Below, in pieces: positions 12,590 to 24,144 of a stretch of 64,000 bases of DNA. The translations under genes and the position numbers were made by a program. The notes below the pieces were generated by a model. That model was not told where the DNA came from, ran no database searches, and saw only the letters and a list, made by a program, of their open reading frames with translations. Location of the stretch: assembly GCA_030062745.1 (NCBI GenBank), contig CP099841.1:18355398-18419397 (forward strand). Direction: 5' to 3'. Source of the DNA: Capitulum mitella (taxonomy: Eukaryota; Arthropoda; Thecostraca; Pollicipedomorpha; Pollicipedidae). How positions within the stretch are numbered: position 1 is the stretch's first letter; each line of letters starts with the position of its first letter.

Positions 12590-14060
12590 TTTGCCTGTTG
12601 ATAACGGGGTCATACTCCCCGATGAAGATTGCTTCTAGGGCTTTGAGCAGTCGCTTGTTTTGTGTTTTGGCCAGGGTCTTTGTATTGCATTTTAGTGTTT
12701 TCTTGGTAAGTGGTGTGTCGTGGTGCTTCTCAGTGTGTGTGAGTGGGCTGCCGTTCTATAGGTGCATAGTGAGTCGTCTGTTGAGTATTGTGGTGAGGCC
12801 AACGTACGCACTACTGGGTAGGAGCGCACAGTCTTCTATGGTGAATTTATAGTGGTAGATGACGTTGGTTTGTAGTTCAGTGTTCCTGGATCGTGAGCAG
12901 TGTTGTTCTTGGTGATCAGTGATGCTGTGGCGGGACTATGGTAGTAGATATTTAGTTTCAGACCGTTTGATGGTAGTGTTGTCTTGCAGTTACGTGTGAT
13001 GATGTTTTGCAGTGCTTGTTCGTCGACTATGTATCCTCATGACATGGTGTTTTTGTAATACAGACGAAAGGTAGAAATATCGTGTTCGGGTTGTTTCGCA
13101 AGCTTTAGGTGGTCGGTGATGGCCTTTTGTATGTGTTTGTCGATTGATGCTATGGTGTAGTTGTTGTTCGTAGATGTTTTCTTTATCCTACGCAGTTCCT
13201 GATGGACGGGGGTACGTGCTACCGTGTCTTAAGGCTCGATGTACATATGCTTTGATGACGCTGGTTTTATAACGATCTGGGCACTCATTTGCCCCATTCA
13301 GACACTTCTCAGTGTTGGCTGGTTTCCGGTATACGCTGGTAATGGAGTTCGCATCTGGTGCTTTGATGTTGACGTCGAGGAAACTGATGTTGTTTTCAAG
13401 CTGTCGTCGGTGGTGGACTGGAATCCTGTCTTCTTCCATCTTCTTCTTCCAGGCGTGATTTCAGCTTGTTGAGTGCAGTGGTGTCTGTGACATCGACCAG
13501 GATGTCGTCAATGTACCGTATGTACATGTGAGGCCAGACGTCTGTCATGTCCCGGATTTCATTCTCGATGGCAGTCATGAAGGCTTGTGCAAATAGGATA
13601 GCCAGAGGTGATCCCATTGCGATGCCATCAGTCTGATAGTAGATTTGTATGTGTATTTGTATGTATGATGGTAGATTTGATTTGCTTGTGAATGGTGCTT
13701 TGGACGTGCATAGTCTTAGCATGATACGTAGAATGTGCTCATGTATTTCTGGTGCTGTCAGGGACTCGTGGTGGTAGGCGAAGCGGGTTAGGATGGTGAT
13801 TGTGCGCTCGACCGGCACGTTGGTGATAAGACTGGTAACGCCGAGTGGTGCCAGTTTTCCTTGTGTTTTTGTCTTCAGCAAGTTGACGAATTCGGAGCAC
13901 GATTTTAGTGAATGCTTGGCCGGTACGTACAGACTTAAGATTTTATTCAAGGTTTTTGTCAGGTTGAAGGTAGGTAGAGGGATTTGTGATACGATAGGTC
14001 TTAGTGGGTTCTCTGGTTTATGTGTTTTCTCCTTCCCGTAGAAGCAACCGGTCTTTGTTT
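12590..14060 (-). pseudogene. Penelope-like retroelement: decayed reverse transcriptase and GIY-YIG endonuclease
   Basis: Read on the minus strand, the fragment starts near 14060 inside the RT domain with YGKEKTHKPENPLRPIVS. It continues with VTSLITNVPVERT, DGIAMGSPLAILFAQAFM and the catalytic YIRYIDDI box (about 13510). A frame change near 13435 leads to NNISFLDVNI and SVYRKPANTEKCL, another near 13215 to VHQELRRIKK, and another near 12870 to the GIY-YIG region YVGLTTILNRRLTMHL and LEAIFIGEYDPVINRQIN. In-frame stops occur near 13040 (TGA) and at 12756-12758 (TAG in place of an expected Gln codon). RT upstream of the finger region is missing. In Penelope-like elements the RT copies the element and the C-terminal endonuclease nicks the target. 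This copy is dead. Confidence 0.9.
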
Positions 14061-14081
14061 GGGTAACATTGTGACGATCTG

Positions 14082-14127
14082 GGTAACATTGTCAATCATA
14101 GTTGTGCAGACTGATACTCTGTGATAC
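14082..14127. repeat. ~45-bp direct repeat flanking a microsatellite, copy 1
   Basis: GGGTAACATTGTCAATCATAG and the following TGTGCAGACTGATACTCTG recur at about 14457-14500 with a few changes. A shorter partial match (TTTGGGTAACATTGTGACG) lies at 14057-14075. The repeat brackets the compound microsatellite at 14140-14300. Confidence 0.75.
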
Positions 14128-14139
14128 CGTTCTATTAGG

Positions 14140-14214
14140 ATAACTCTCTCTCCCCCTCTCTCTCCCTCTATCTATCTATCTGTCTATCAATCTATCTATC
14201 TATCTATCTATCTA

Positions 14215-14300
<86 letters not shown>
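14140..14300. repeat. Compound microsatellite (TC)n-(TATC)n-(TA)n-(TG)n
   Basis: Four simple-repeat types occur in succession: TC-rich at 14140-14170, CTAT units to 14217, TA to about 14260 and TG to about 14300. The Thr-His and Ile-Tyr runs in the minus-strand frames here are translations of the repeat. Confidence 0.95.
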
Positions 14301-14304
<4 letters not shown>

Positions 14305-14456
14305 AAATATAACATATATATATAGATCGGCGTGACCGAGACAACATCTTAGCGTGCGAACCATACCCCGACGTCTGGGTAACTGACGACTCGTATTCAT
14401 ACATCCCACCATGCACCAAAGACATGCCGCTGCATGCCGAGCCACAGCCACCGTTT

Positions 14457-14500
14457 GGGTAACATTGTCAGTCATGGCTGTGCAGACTGAAACTCTGATA
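14457..14500. repeat. ~45-bp direct repeat flanking a microsatellite, copy 2
   Basis: Pairs with 14082-14127. Spacing is about 375 bp. The simplest explanation is a duplication that predates, or came with, growth of the intervening microsatellite. Confidence 0.75.
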
Positions 14501-14516
14501 CGTTTGTACTGAAATA

Positions 14517-15440
14517 GCTCTATGAATTCAAATTCTGATGATTCGAATATTCGGCCGAACATTCGGGTTCGAAGAGGTGAATGTTCGAACCTTGACGTCA
14601 AGATTCGAATATTCGGCAAAAATTCGGCTGGCCACATTTCATCCGAATATTCTCCGAATATTTAAATGGCAACTGAGCAGTCGAATACTTCTTGCATTTT
14701 GCTGCATAATCTGAAGAAATACTGGAGCCAAATTGTACCTAGCCAAATGGAATGCTAATCGGAGCATTGCCTACCGTTGTTTTGGCTTCTGCATACCATC
14801 ATGTATTTGTTCGGTGTTTGGTAATGACGGGTAGAGATGCCGACTCAGTATCAGTCGATGAATGAAGCTGGACTCTGCTATACATTATATATGAACATGT
14901 ATATTGTTTCTCTTATGTTGGCAAATTGAGATGAATAATTAAAAAGTAAATTGGGATGAAATCGCGTTTTGCTTCTGGTGTTGGAAATCCGTGTTAAGGG
15001 CTGGTTAGGAGCAAGACCGAAGGCCAAGCGGAACCAAGTCATTGTTCTAATGTTGTCTACGGATACAGTGGGAGGCGGAAGAAGAAAAAATCCAACCAGT
15101 CTCAAGGCTGGGATGTATTCTTTTCCATATTTATTTCTTCTTTTCGAAATAACCGTTCCGAAGCGCCGTATCGTATGGGCTTCACGTTTTGTACCCCTGG
15201 TTACACAGCAGCCCGACTGCCAGAGCGCCGTCTCTGGCTGACGTCGTGCCGCTGCCTGCCTGGCGTCCGCACGGTGAGCAACGTTCGCCCGCAGCCCACA
15301 GAACAGCCTCTGTAACCAGTTCATGCCACTGTCAGTCAGTCCAGTTTTTACATATTGTTCCGACCGAACCGCTCTGGGACAAAATGGCATTAACTTCAAA
15401 GGATTCGTATGTTCATCCGAATATGCACCCATCCGAATAT
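14517..15440. repeat. Possible element bounded by CCGAATATTC motifs
   Basis: The left side (14517-14670) is crowded with TTCGAATATTCGG, GAACATTCGGGTTCG and TCATCCGAATATTCTCCGAATATT. The right side (15411-15440) ends in TTCATCCGAATATGCACCC and ATCCGAATATTG. This suggests a bounded repeat of about 0.9 kb, though I cannot define true termini or a target duplication. The inner frame 14878-15432 (minus) shows no recognisable domain. Confidence 0.4.
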
Positions 15441-15659
15441 TGAAAATTTCTCAGCTCCATGATATTTCTATACTATGATGATATCTTTACGATGCTTACA
15501 AGCTCTCCTATAAAGAGAGTGATGAATAACTACGAAAGCAAGGCTCAAAAGACTGAAAAGCAGGAAAAAACAACCCGAAAGGCAAAGGCAACAAGAAAAA
15601 CCCGAAAACCACCACGAAGGATTTGTGCATGTGCCGCAACAAAGGTAATACACCAGGCG

Positions 15660-15693
15660 CCGAGAGCTGTGACTGCAGTGTCACAGCTCTCGG
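15660..15693. repeat. Perfect 14-bp hairpin with 6-nt loop
   Basis: CCGAGAGCTGTGAC at 15660-15673 is exactly complementary in reverse to 15680-15693. The flanks (lysine/arginine-coding purine-rich sequence upstream, CGTATGGTCAGTGAAGCC downstream) are not recognised. The stem is stable enough to be a cruciform or an RNA hairpin. Its function is unknown. Confidence 0.7.
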
Positions 15694-15699
15694 TCGTAT

Positions 15700-18600
15700 G
15701 GTCAGTGAAGCCAGTCGGTACATGAAGCGTACAACAGTGGGTTGCCATCCAAGGGTTTTGGGTATGATCAGTACCGCCGATAATTTTCGGTACAGTTAGT
15801 TCAGGCTCGCGTGTCCGACTAGGTAGATTCTGTGCAGGCTAGTTTTCTTTTTTCTGTGTCCTTTTTTGCTGCACTGAGTATCGTTCTGCGTCAGAGCCTG
15901 CATGAATGAAGAATGAATGAAGTCAGCCGATGAAGATTCTGTTCATATTAGCTATTTTGTTCAGCGTCGCGTTACTTGCGTTTATCTTGTTCTGCCTTTT
16001 GTTTCCTCTTCATGGGAATAGGACGATCCATGTGACGTGCTTGTTTTCCTCGTGTTCTTGCTTCTTGGATAGTCTGTTGTAGATGTCGGTGACTTGAGAA
16101 TAGATTTCTGATGCGTACACTTGAGCGTGACGAGTGTCAAAATAAAAATCCGCGATCTGCATCTATCCACGTGTTTTTCAATCGCGAGCGTCCGTGGTGG
16201 CAGTCTGGTGACGTGCCGGACACGCTGCTCTGCGTGCCACGTGATGACACGCTGCCCAGCGTGCCACATGATGCCTGGGCGACACATCGTTCAGATTAGG
16301 TTGACTTGTTGCACACATGGCTTTGTATTAACCACAAACATACATTTATAAGACGAAGTGAAGGCCTCATTTATTCCAGTGCGAAATTAAATTTGTATGG
16401 TACCCACGACAGTCTATTACGACACTTTGTACAGTAATTATGCGTGAGCAGTCATGCCGTTTGCACGGTGCAATGAGGTATCAGGCGACACCGCCAACCC
16501 CTGACAATCCTATACATTTTACATGCTGGACTACACCCTTTTTTGTATACTGGAAAATGCATCTGTTTGTTCGAATAGCTGTCACGCATAGCGGCACATA
16601 GCTGATGGTACATTTTTGGTTATCCTTCGTAGGAAATATGTTGAAAACTGTATTATGGTGTTGGTAACACCAAATTATCATCTTCTTGTGCTGTGTGGTG
16701 AAAAAGCTTATGATGGCGACAATATCCCAGCCATTTTACTTTTCTATGTCGTCACCCATGAGCAGGCAACCAGGAATGCCTGCCCTCAGACCCAACGACA
16801 ACAGCGCCATACCTTAACACCGAAACGTAAAAGGTAGTCGCGGCACTCCCACATGAAATGCAGAAAAATGCCACTAAACTATGGCAAAACATATTTATGT
16901 TTACACATGTTAGAATCCGAGAAAGAAAGCTGAAAGTAGTCATATCCATAGCTGGCATGAAGCCGAACACATCATCCCCAAACTGAAAATTTCATTACCA
17001 ATACTAGCGGCAATTTTGTATTCATAAAAGTCATCAGGGCGAAGTTTGGTCAAGCCAGCCGTAGTCATGTGTTCTAGCTCTGTATGACACACTCAGTTAA
17101 GCTTGTGCTTGTTGCTGGGTATGCAGAGTCAACAGGCTATAAACTGGGCGAATCTTAGCGCGTTGGTCATACGGCGCGTGCGCCCGTTGATGAAAAATCA
17201 TCTTGCAACGACCATAGGATACCTATGCCCTCATTCTTTTTCTGCTATTGTCATGCGTAGTCTTCGATGAAATACCTTTTCAGATATGTTTTCAGTATAG
17301 TTTTGGATTGCGATACATTGCAATTTTGACACTTTTGACACTTTCTGATTTGACACATTTGACACTTGGTTCTATGTCCTTCAACATATTCGATTTAAAA
17401 ACTTATTTTTGCATCCCATGCCACGTTATTTAATCGTTTGTGTTAAGTGTTGAAAACCTAGGATGCACTCTTCACATTCATTCACGTTGTGCGTATATCT
17501 GTCTTACTTATTCACACCTGAAGGTCTTAGTTTTGCGTGTGAAATCTAATGAAGTAGGCCACGTCTCATGGCTTTATTTACTATATGTGTAAAGTTATGA
17601 AGAGATTGGATTATTGGCTAGCTTTCCATATGACTATGAGTCACAACAAACGAAACGTCAAACTGACGATTTACCTCTTCACATTTGATATAATATTGTT
17701 TGATATAATCCAAAGATAACAAATTAATCCATGTGCCTGTAATGAAACCAGTTTCAACAAAAAACGGATTTTCATAGCTTGGCGAACTTGGCTTTGTGCT
17801 TTGCCGAACAAAGGCCGCGACCAAAGATCCGAAAAGCATACGAATAGGCTGCAATACTTTTTCAATGTACATTAAAAATGCTTTTTTGTATGGTTAGAAG
17901 AGTCCGTGACACTCCTATTGTATGAAAATGATCAAATCAGCACGGAAGACCTACTACACTGATTTCCAATAGTGGCACGCTTTAGCAAAGAATGTTTCGT
18001 ACCATCATAATGCATCTCGGTGATATTTTCGAGCTAGAAAAGGTGATTATTTTTTTGTTTAGATTCACGTTCCAGAAAATAGGACAAACAAGTGCGTACA
18101 CAAATGCAAAGTTGCTTGTCCGGGCCAAATGGGTTGTTCTATCGAACAATGTCGCAATTTCATTGCGCAACATGCGGGAAGTAAGTACCGTCCTGTCGGC
18201 AAAATTCACAATATTGGCTGAGATAGTTATGATTATCAATAAAAAGTGCTCTTCAATGCAGATTTGCATTTCACTCAATAGCACTCTCATTAAAATATAT
18301 CACCATGGTCTCATTTTGGCTTGAAATGGTTGTTCAGAACCTACAGTAAAGACCACGATTGGTTTTCAAGATACGACGAAATTAGTGCCCCTAGACACAG
18401 CTGAAATGTAGATAGTTTTGCACAATTATGTCCGAAAAGGAACACCTTAGGCACAAGGCTCACTGGTAAGAAATCCGATCCAGCATGTCATTTTCAGCGG
18501 TTGCTATGACCGGCACGTTTTCATAACAACAGTCCGAAGAACATGCCATTTTCGAGAATGGCCCAGCACCGAAGTTCAAGCTGCATCAGCCGACACGCGT

Positions 18601-19330
18601 GTGGCCCAATGCATTTAAAACCATCATTCTGAAGTCACATTTAAGTTTGTTTGCGATCGCCGTAAGAATCTTTTTCTTATCGCACCCAACTGCGACATTT
18701 AGACATCGAATCCAAAACCACAGCCGAAAAATCGAATCCACCACAGATCATGGGAAATGTGTTTACTGAATTAATTCAGTTTTGGGACGAGTGGTAAGAC
18801 TTCAAGTTCTTTTCATGTCTCAGAGGTCTGCGACTTAGACATCCCAGTTTAAAACCTTTTCAGTTCTGTATTCCCTAAATGCTGCATACCATTCCTTACC
18901 CGTACATAAGACTACAATCATCTACCAGGCATAAATGCTGGAAACTACTTTAATTGCAGCAATTCTTATGCGGTGGCTCCTGAATATAAACGCACGAGAC
19001 TGTTCATGAAAATGATTATATCCATTTAAAACGGGGTTTACTGTGATCGTCGAATGGCTCACGCGCCTCGCGTCATCACGGATGCTATGAATCTTAGCAG
19101 CCCCAAAAAAGCCTGCTGTCGTAAACGTTTTTTTTCGCGGGCATTTGGAGTGGATTATGTGCAGCGACATGCGGAGGAAAATTGTTGAGACAGGGGAGTG
19201 CCTCATTCAGCCACCTGGAAAGCAGAGCATCCACCAAGCTTGTTGTAACGCACCAGCCACCCCGTGGGAAACCGGTAGCCAAAAAACGCCGGCGTGCGTC
19301 ACTGCTTGGCTGTCAGCGATGACAGTTTAA
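15700..19330. other. Unannotated stretch, no recognisable gene
   Basis: Only short frames without motifs. Minor features are a small TTTGACAC tandem at about 17325-17370 and alternating CGTGCCACGTGATG/CGTGCCACATGATG copies at about 16228-16275. No transposon ends were found. Confidence 0.4.
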
Positions 19331-20040
19331 CTTATGGCGATTGAAGGAGAGATCAGTGCCGCGGCCTATTTCTCAGGAAATGTTGCTTTCCGAGCGTCGG
19401 TATAGATCGCATGCACGGAACGCCTGGTCTGATCGCCGTGGATGTTCTCAGTTGAATAAAAATGCCGGATACTTATGCCACACCGCAGTCCGCACCGCTT
19501 GTGGAGCGGTCGCCACATTCGTGCAGATTATTCAGCACTATGCGGATTACCGCGCATTACGGCGATCAACGGCAGCGCACTGATGGCAACGCTTCGCAAA
19601 ACGTCCCCCCTCAACGCCCGGGCGGTCCCGCATGCCTCAGGCTTACGCCGCATCCCGCCGAGTCGCTTTCACCTCGGCGGCTACCAGTCGGCTGCACCGT
19701 TACACCTACCTGCTCCGACCGGCTGGCCGGCGCGAAACCGCCGCCTAATCCCGTCCGCCTGTTGCCGCTTGCGTCCGCCCCGTCCGGCAGCCAGCACGCG
19801 ATGCGGCCCGCCAACGCCCACGTGGTGTCCGAGACGATTAGCATATAGCCGAGGCGGCCCAGCTGATACTGTTGGCCGATGCTGCGCGGCCACTGGAGGC
19901 GCTTCTGGCAAGGGCTGAAATTACCGCCCAGGATTTGAACAAATGCACGGAGACAAAAACGGGGGAGAAGGAAAGTGAGGCAAGGAGGTGGGAGGAGAGG
20001 CATCCTTTTCCCTTACGCTAGACTAAACTGCGTCGGTCTT
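19330..20040. other. GC-rich, CpG-containing block without recognised gene
   Basis: GC content rises sharply between about 19590 and 19920 compared with flanks, and CpG dinucleotides are frequent. Overlapping frames up to 147 codons exist on both strands (19475-19918 plus, 19611-20003 minus), which is expected from GC-rich DNA lacking stop codons. None shows a motif. It could be a CpG-island promoter or a repeat. Confidence 0.35.
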
Positions 20041-20988
20041 GCTTTTATTTTTCTCCGGAGACTTTTCGCCTTGTGATCGAACATGGCAGGATTAACATAG
20101 GGTTGTCATTGATATCTGTCAAGGTTTAACAATCCGACTGCCGGATTCTACGTTATATTCCACGTCGGTGAAGTAGTGAAGTATTGCCTGCAAGCCAAGG
20201 CAATCGTGACTTGAAAAGGAAGGGGCAGAAGTCTGAATGAATTTGAACCAAGGAGCACGTAATTAAAACAGAAAGATTTCGTTAAACGATGCCGTAATAA
20301 GCATGGGACGTACTGACTTAAAAACACTATGACGGGATGAGTGGTCTTCAACAACACCATCATCTGGACCGCCTACCAGCACAAATGTGCCCATCTCCAC
20401 CACAGCCAGTGTATTAATTCCTTGCGTACGACGAACATCAAGACTCTGATGGGAGTCCTACTGTTATTTGATCGGAGTCTTACTTTTATTGATGGCAGCA
20501 GAAATTCCCAGAGTACCTTGGTTTATCACACATTGGCATTGCATATGCAGGCATTGACATTTCATATACAGACGAGTGGCTCAGATGTTATGCAAACATT
20601 CTGTAGCTACTGATCATGCTATCATAGGTTTCTAATTACAAGCTCACACCGTTGATGTGTTCAAGCATCGTCTGTGCTTTCTGCCTGGTCGTTCCCTTCC
20701 GACAAAGTTTGTCTCGTATCTGGTACCTACGGGCCCCGCCAGAAATGTTCGAGTGCTGCGTCCAACTATGTTTTGTGCGATGCACAATTGCGTTTATGGG
20801 TGTAACACTGAAAAAGTCCTGAAAACTTTCAAGAGAATGTTTCACATTGGACGACTTGTAATAGATTTGGTTGGACTGAAACATATTGCTGATAACGTTT
20901 TCAGTAACATTGTACATTGTCTGGAAGGAATGTGTCGAAACTTCGGAAAGTTTAATTAATTAAAACCTTCTTTGAGGAGACGCTCACC

Positions 20989-21911
20989 TTAATCAAAACT
21001 GAAGTCCGCCAGCCGGAGACCCGGCCGGTCCACTCTCCGCTTCTGGGTATGGTCCGGCAGCACAGGCCATGCCAGATGGGACAAGTGGTGATACAGTTAG
21101 GCATGAAGGCGTACTAAGGCACTCAGTAAGCGCGGGCATGCTCAACGCTTTCCCCGTTCCCCATGATGCAAACGGCATTACCGCACCCATTCGACGGTGC
21201 TCGACGATCTCGTGTGCTCCGTCGAGAGAGGGCAGCATCCGCGGCCGATGTTCGGACTGATCGGAGCTCCCGTCTCAAGACGTCGAATCCTGGTCAGAGC
21301 CCTCGTCAGACGACCCCGTTACCACTTCCGTTTCGAGGTCATTAAGCGATGCTCGAGGGCGAGAGCGTTCCACGTTATCTTCACCACCAGCTGCAAGTTG
21401 CTGACTAGTGGCCGTTGTCGAATCTTCCGTCGCGGACTGCGGGCTCAGTGGCTCATCTCTGACCTGAAGCTGCTTGAGCTGATCATGGTGTCTGGCAAAT
21501 CACCGAAGAGAGTTGTCCTTGTTGAATTGGTAGACGTCTCCATGTCAGCAAGCCACCACCAGACATGGCTGTCCCACCGAAACTGCAGCTTGCCAGACCA
21601 TCACGAGATTCCCGGAAGCCGCACGGACACATGGTCGGCAACTTCAGAAAGCACGAGATGTGCGATCATCCTACTACATGCCTTCCGTTGCTCCTTGACC
21701 TTTTGCTCTCGGGCGATGGCTGAACTATGCACTTTTTCCAGTTTCTGGATCAGAGCCACGTATTTCCATGTCATGGCCGGCCAGACGGCTCCACAATTTC
21801 GGTCAGGACAGGAGCCCCCGCGGCCGGTCCGAACTGTGGGAAGAAAGGGGAGTATCCCGTCGTGCTGTGCAGTGACGTCATGTATTGAAACGGGACCATC
21901 GCCAGATAATC
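20989..21911 (-). pseudogene. Ty3/Gypsy-type retrotransposon Pol, C-terminal integrase part and tail, broken
   Basis: On the minus strand, 21911-21771 encodes MTSLHSTTGYSPFFPQFG, the conserved late-integrase signature. After a frame change at about 21775 the sequence continues with LIQKLEKVHSSAIAREQK, then EVADHVSVRLPGIS, a stop at 21601-21603, and SGKLQFRWDSHV, the usual integrase C-terminal region. Farther along, an acidic Ser/Glu/Asp-rich linker (about 21445-21275) leads to a basic tail RVDRPGLRLADFSFD ending at TAA (20989-20991). Integrase inserts the element's cDNA. At least one frameshift and two stops mean this copy is inactive. RT, RNase H and LTRs are not visible. The 239-codon plus-strand frame here is a shadow. 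Confidence 0.8.
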
Positions 21912-22002
21912 TGTAACGTCCTCCGCCTGACTCTACACCACCTTATCGGGACCGCGTTCCGCCATCTCACAGAGAAAATCCCACTACTGCCACCATTGCG
22001 AG

Positions 22003-22150
22003 AAAACGCTCACCTTAATCAAGAGTGAAATCCTCTGGCCGGTGACCTGACCCACCCGGTCTCCGCCTAGGGGCATAGTCCGGCGGCACATGCGGTGCCA
22101 GGCCGGACAATAGGTGCGGAATGCACAGAGGCGCATTCAGGCACCAGGAA
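22003..22150 (-). pseudogene. Second copy of the Gypsy-type Pol C-terminal tail
   Basis: The minus strand encodes SGHRPEDFTLD before a TAA at 22015-22017. The preceding ~70 bases and the DNA after the stop (TTAAGGTGAGCG) match 20977-21130. The two tails are about 1.03 kb apart in the same orientation. The copies are about 70 percent alike by eye, so they are separate old insertions or an old tandem duplication and not a recent pair. Confidence 0.7.
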
Positions 22151-22159
22151 GGGCAGGCA

Positions 22160-24140
22160 AATTCCACACTACATTTTGCAGTTATCCACCGATATGACGC
22201 AGTACAGGCCCACGTTGGCCAATGAATGCAAGCGAGGACACTCGGGAAAACCGCGGGAAGTCGCTTTTGAACGCCGTGATTATAGAGCTTTGGGACATAC
22301 TGGGTGTTACAAAATGTCTACTAAGAGCGCGGGGCACAACTTCGCTACTTTAGTTCAAAACATGTGCTAAGCTTGAACATTTCCATCAGTACCCATCACC
22401 TTGTTTTTAAGACGTTTCTAAGCCGCCTGATGATGGTGGCCGTATGACACTGCATATCACATCCAACGCGCTTGAAGCCGTGCATGGCCTTACCCAAGTT
22501 TATCCTCATTTGTTTTCTTCCTATAGTCCAAGGTACTCTTTTGGGACTGCATAGGTGACCGCGTAATCGACTTTTCTGGTACGTTCTTTATCAGGATATT
22601 ATGTCTGGACCATAAAGTTGCGGCTTAGTTTAAATTTAAGACATTACGCAACTGCCAATAGCTGTGTGAAGCGGTACTTATGGTCGCGGTAAAAGAAGGA
22701 AAAAAAGAAACAGTTGAAAACACAATTGCAGGCCGTTAGTGTGCACTAGGAGCAGCTGATACAAGACATTCGATCTGAGGAAGTGAGATGCATATTCAGT
22801 GGAATCCATTGTCAAGAGGGTAACAAAAAGAGTATTGGGGCTCTGTGCCACTAACGAACGGAATACCCTCGCTAATGGATCCGACTCGGAACACAATTTC
22901 GCGTGCTTAAAGGCGCCTGGGAGACCGCAATCTCGAAAAGCGATTACATTGCGGAATAACCCGCCGTGGCGGCGATTTGTGCCGATGCCGCCCTGCGAAG
23001 GCAAAAATCCGCCAAGCTGACGCAACGAGTCCCGATGCGCAGGCATGCGCGAGTCTCGTCTCCTAATTAGAGACGGTGGCCGAGCCACCTGCGCGGCGCT
23101 GACAGGTTAGTCGGCCGCCGGGCCGTGCCGGACGGCGCTCTGCCGGCAGACGGGCCGGGGGCGCCGGGCCCTCGGCGATGACGGTTCGGGGAACGATGGC
23201 AGGCCTTGAACTGAAACACGCCCCCCGGTGACGCGGACGGCGGGCGCCGGCGCAAACGCCGTGGAGCTGAGGCAGCCGATGTGCCGGGTTTTCTGAGAGG
23301 AACGTCACGATCTCCGTGCCTCAGTGTTGCGATCACCTGGGTCTGCAGTCCGTCAACTTTAACATTATTTGCCGTCATGCCTTCTAACATATTAAAGAAC
23401 TGCGCTTGATTAATAACACAACTGAGAGTCAGTTGGATCACGGTGGAGTATGGCAGTGGAAGAGGTTGTTATATTACTAAAACATTGTTACTTGCTTTTA
23501 TTAATTAATCGTTCCCTGATTCCAGTGCAATCTCCTCTTTGTACGTGGCTCATGCACAGAAGTTTAAACTTCATGCCTACCGAGCCGTATTTGGCCACGC
23601 CCAGACACATTGTCGGCCGGATGGCCCGAAAAAGTGCTTGAAAATCATAAAACCGAAGGTGAGAAATACGCATCTTCTGTGATGGTAATCAATCTAGAAA
23701 TGTCTGTGGAATGCGGCGTAGATACTGTTTTCTTTGTATTTTGGCTAGGAGTGGCTGGAAATGAGATCTAATTGCGCACAAATATGAAATATTTTTCACC
23801 GAGGTCGACGTGTATTTAACAGTGAAACAACATGAAGTGTGTGTATTGCAAACATGCCTTTAATCCCCTCAAAAATATTTTTTATCTGATGAATGAGGTC
23901 TGGAGAGCACAGACAATGCCATTTTAAGTTCAAAACAGAGCAAGTTGTTTTTTGCATGACACGACACTTACCCTAACTGACTGTATGCCGACATTTTTAT
24001 TTCGCTAGCTTCGTGGAGACTAAAAAAAAACGCTTCATTCAAATTGTGTTTACCCACTCCCCAAGAGGCATATTTTCGTGCTGTTATCTCTATTCTTCAC
24101 TTGCTCAGCGTTGCTTGCTGTTGTCGAAGAATGATTTACC
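22160..24140. other. Mostly unannotated; GC-rich block at 23060-23310
   Basis: No gene is recognised. 23060-23310 is strongly GC-rich and CpG-rich (GCCGCCGGGCCGTGCC and similar) and supports antisense frames without motifs. The remainder is ordinary AT-rich DNA. The GC block may be a CpG island. Confidence 0.35.
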
Positions 24141-24144
24141 GGCG

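Noticed and set aside
19475..20003. Overlapping frames of 128-147 codons on both strands
   Set aside because: GC-rich DNA lacks stop codons, so long frames on both strands are expected. No motif or homology signal was seen.
21197..21916. 239-codon plus-strand open frame, the longest in the window
   Set aside because: The opposite strand encodes recognisable Ty3/Gypsy integrase C-terminal motifs through the same bases, and the plus-strand protein has no motif. It is a shadow frame.
20977..22120. Matching segments as a pair of LTRs around an integrase
   Set aside because: The matching DNA encodes the Pol C-terminal tail and stop codon in both copies, so it is coding sequence repeated and not LTR. 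No TG...CA ends or target duplication were seen.
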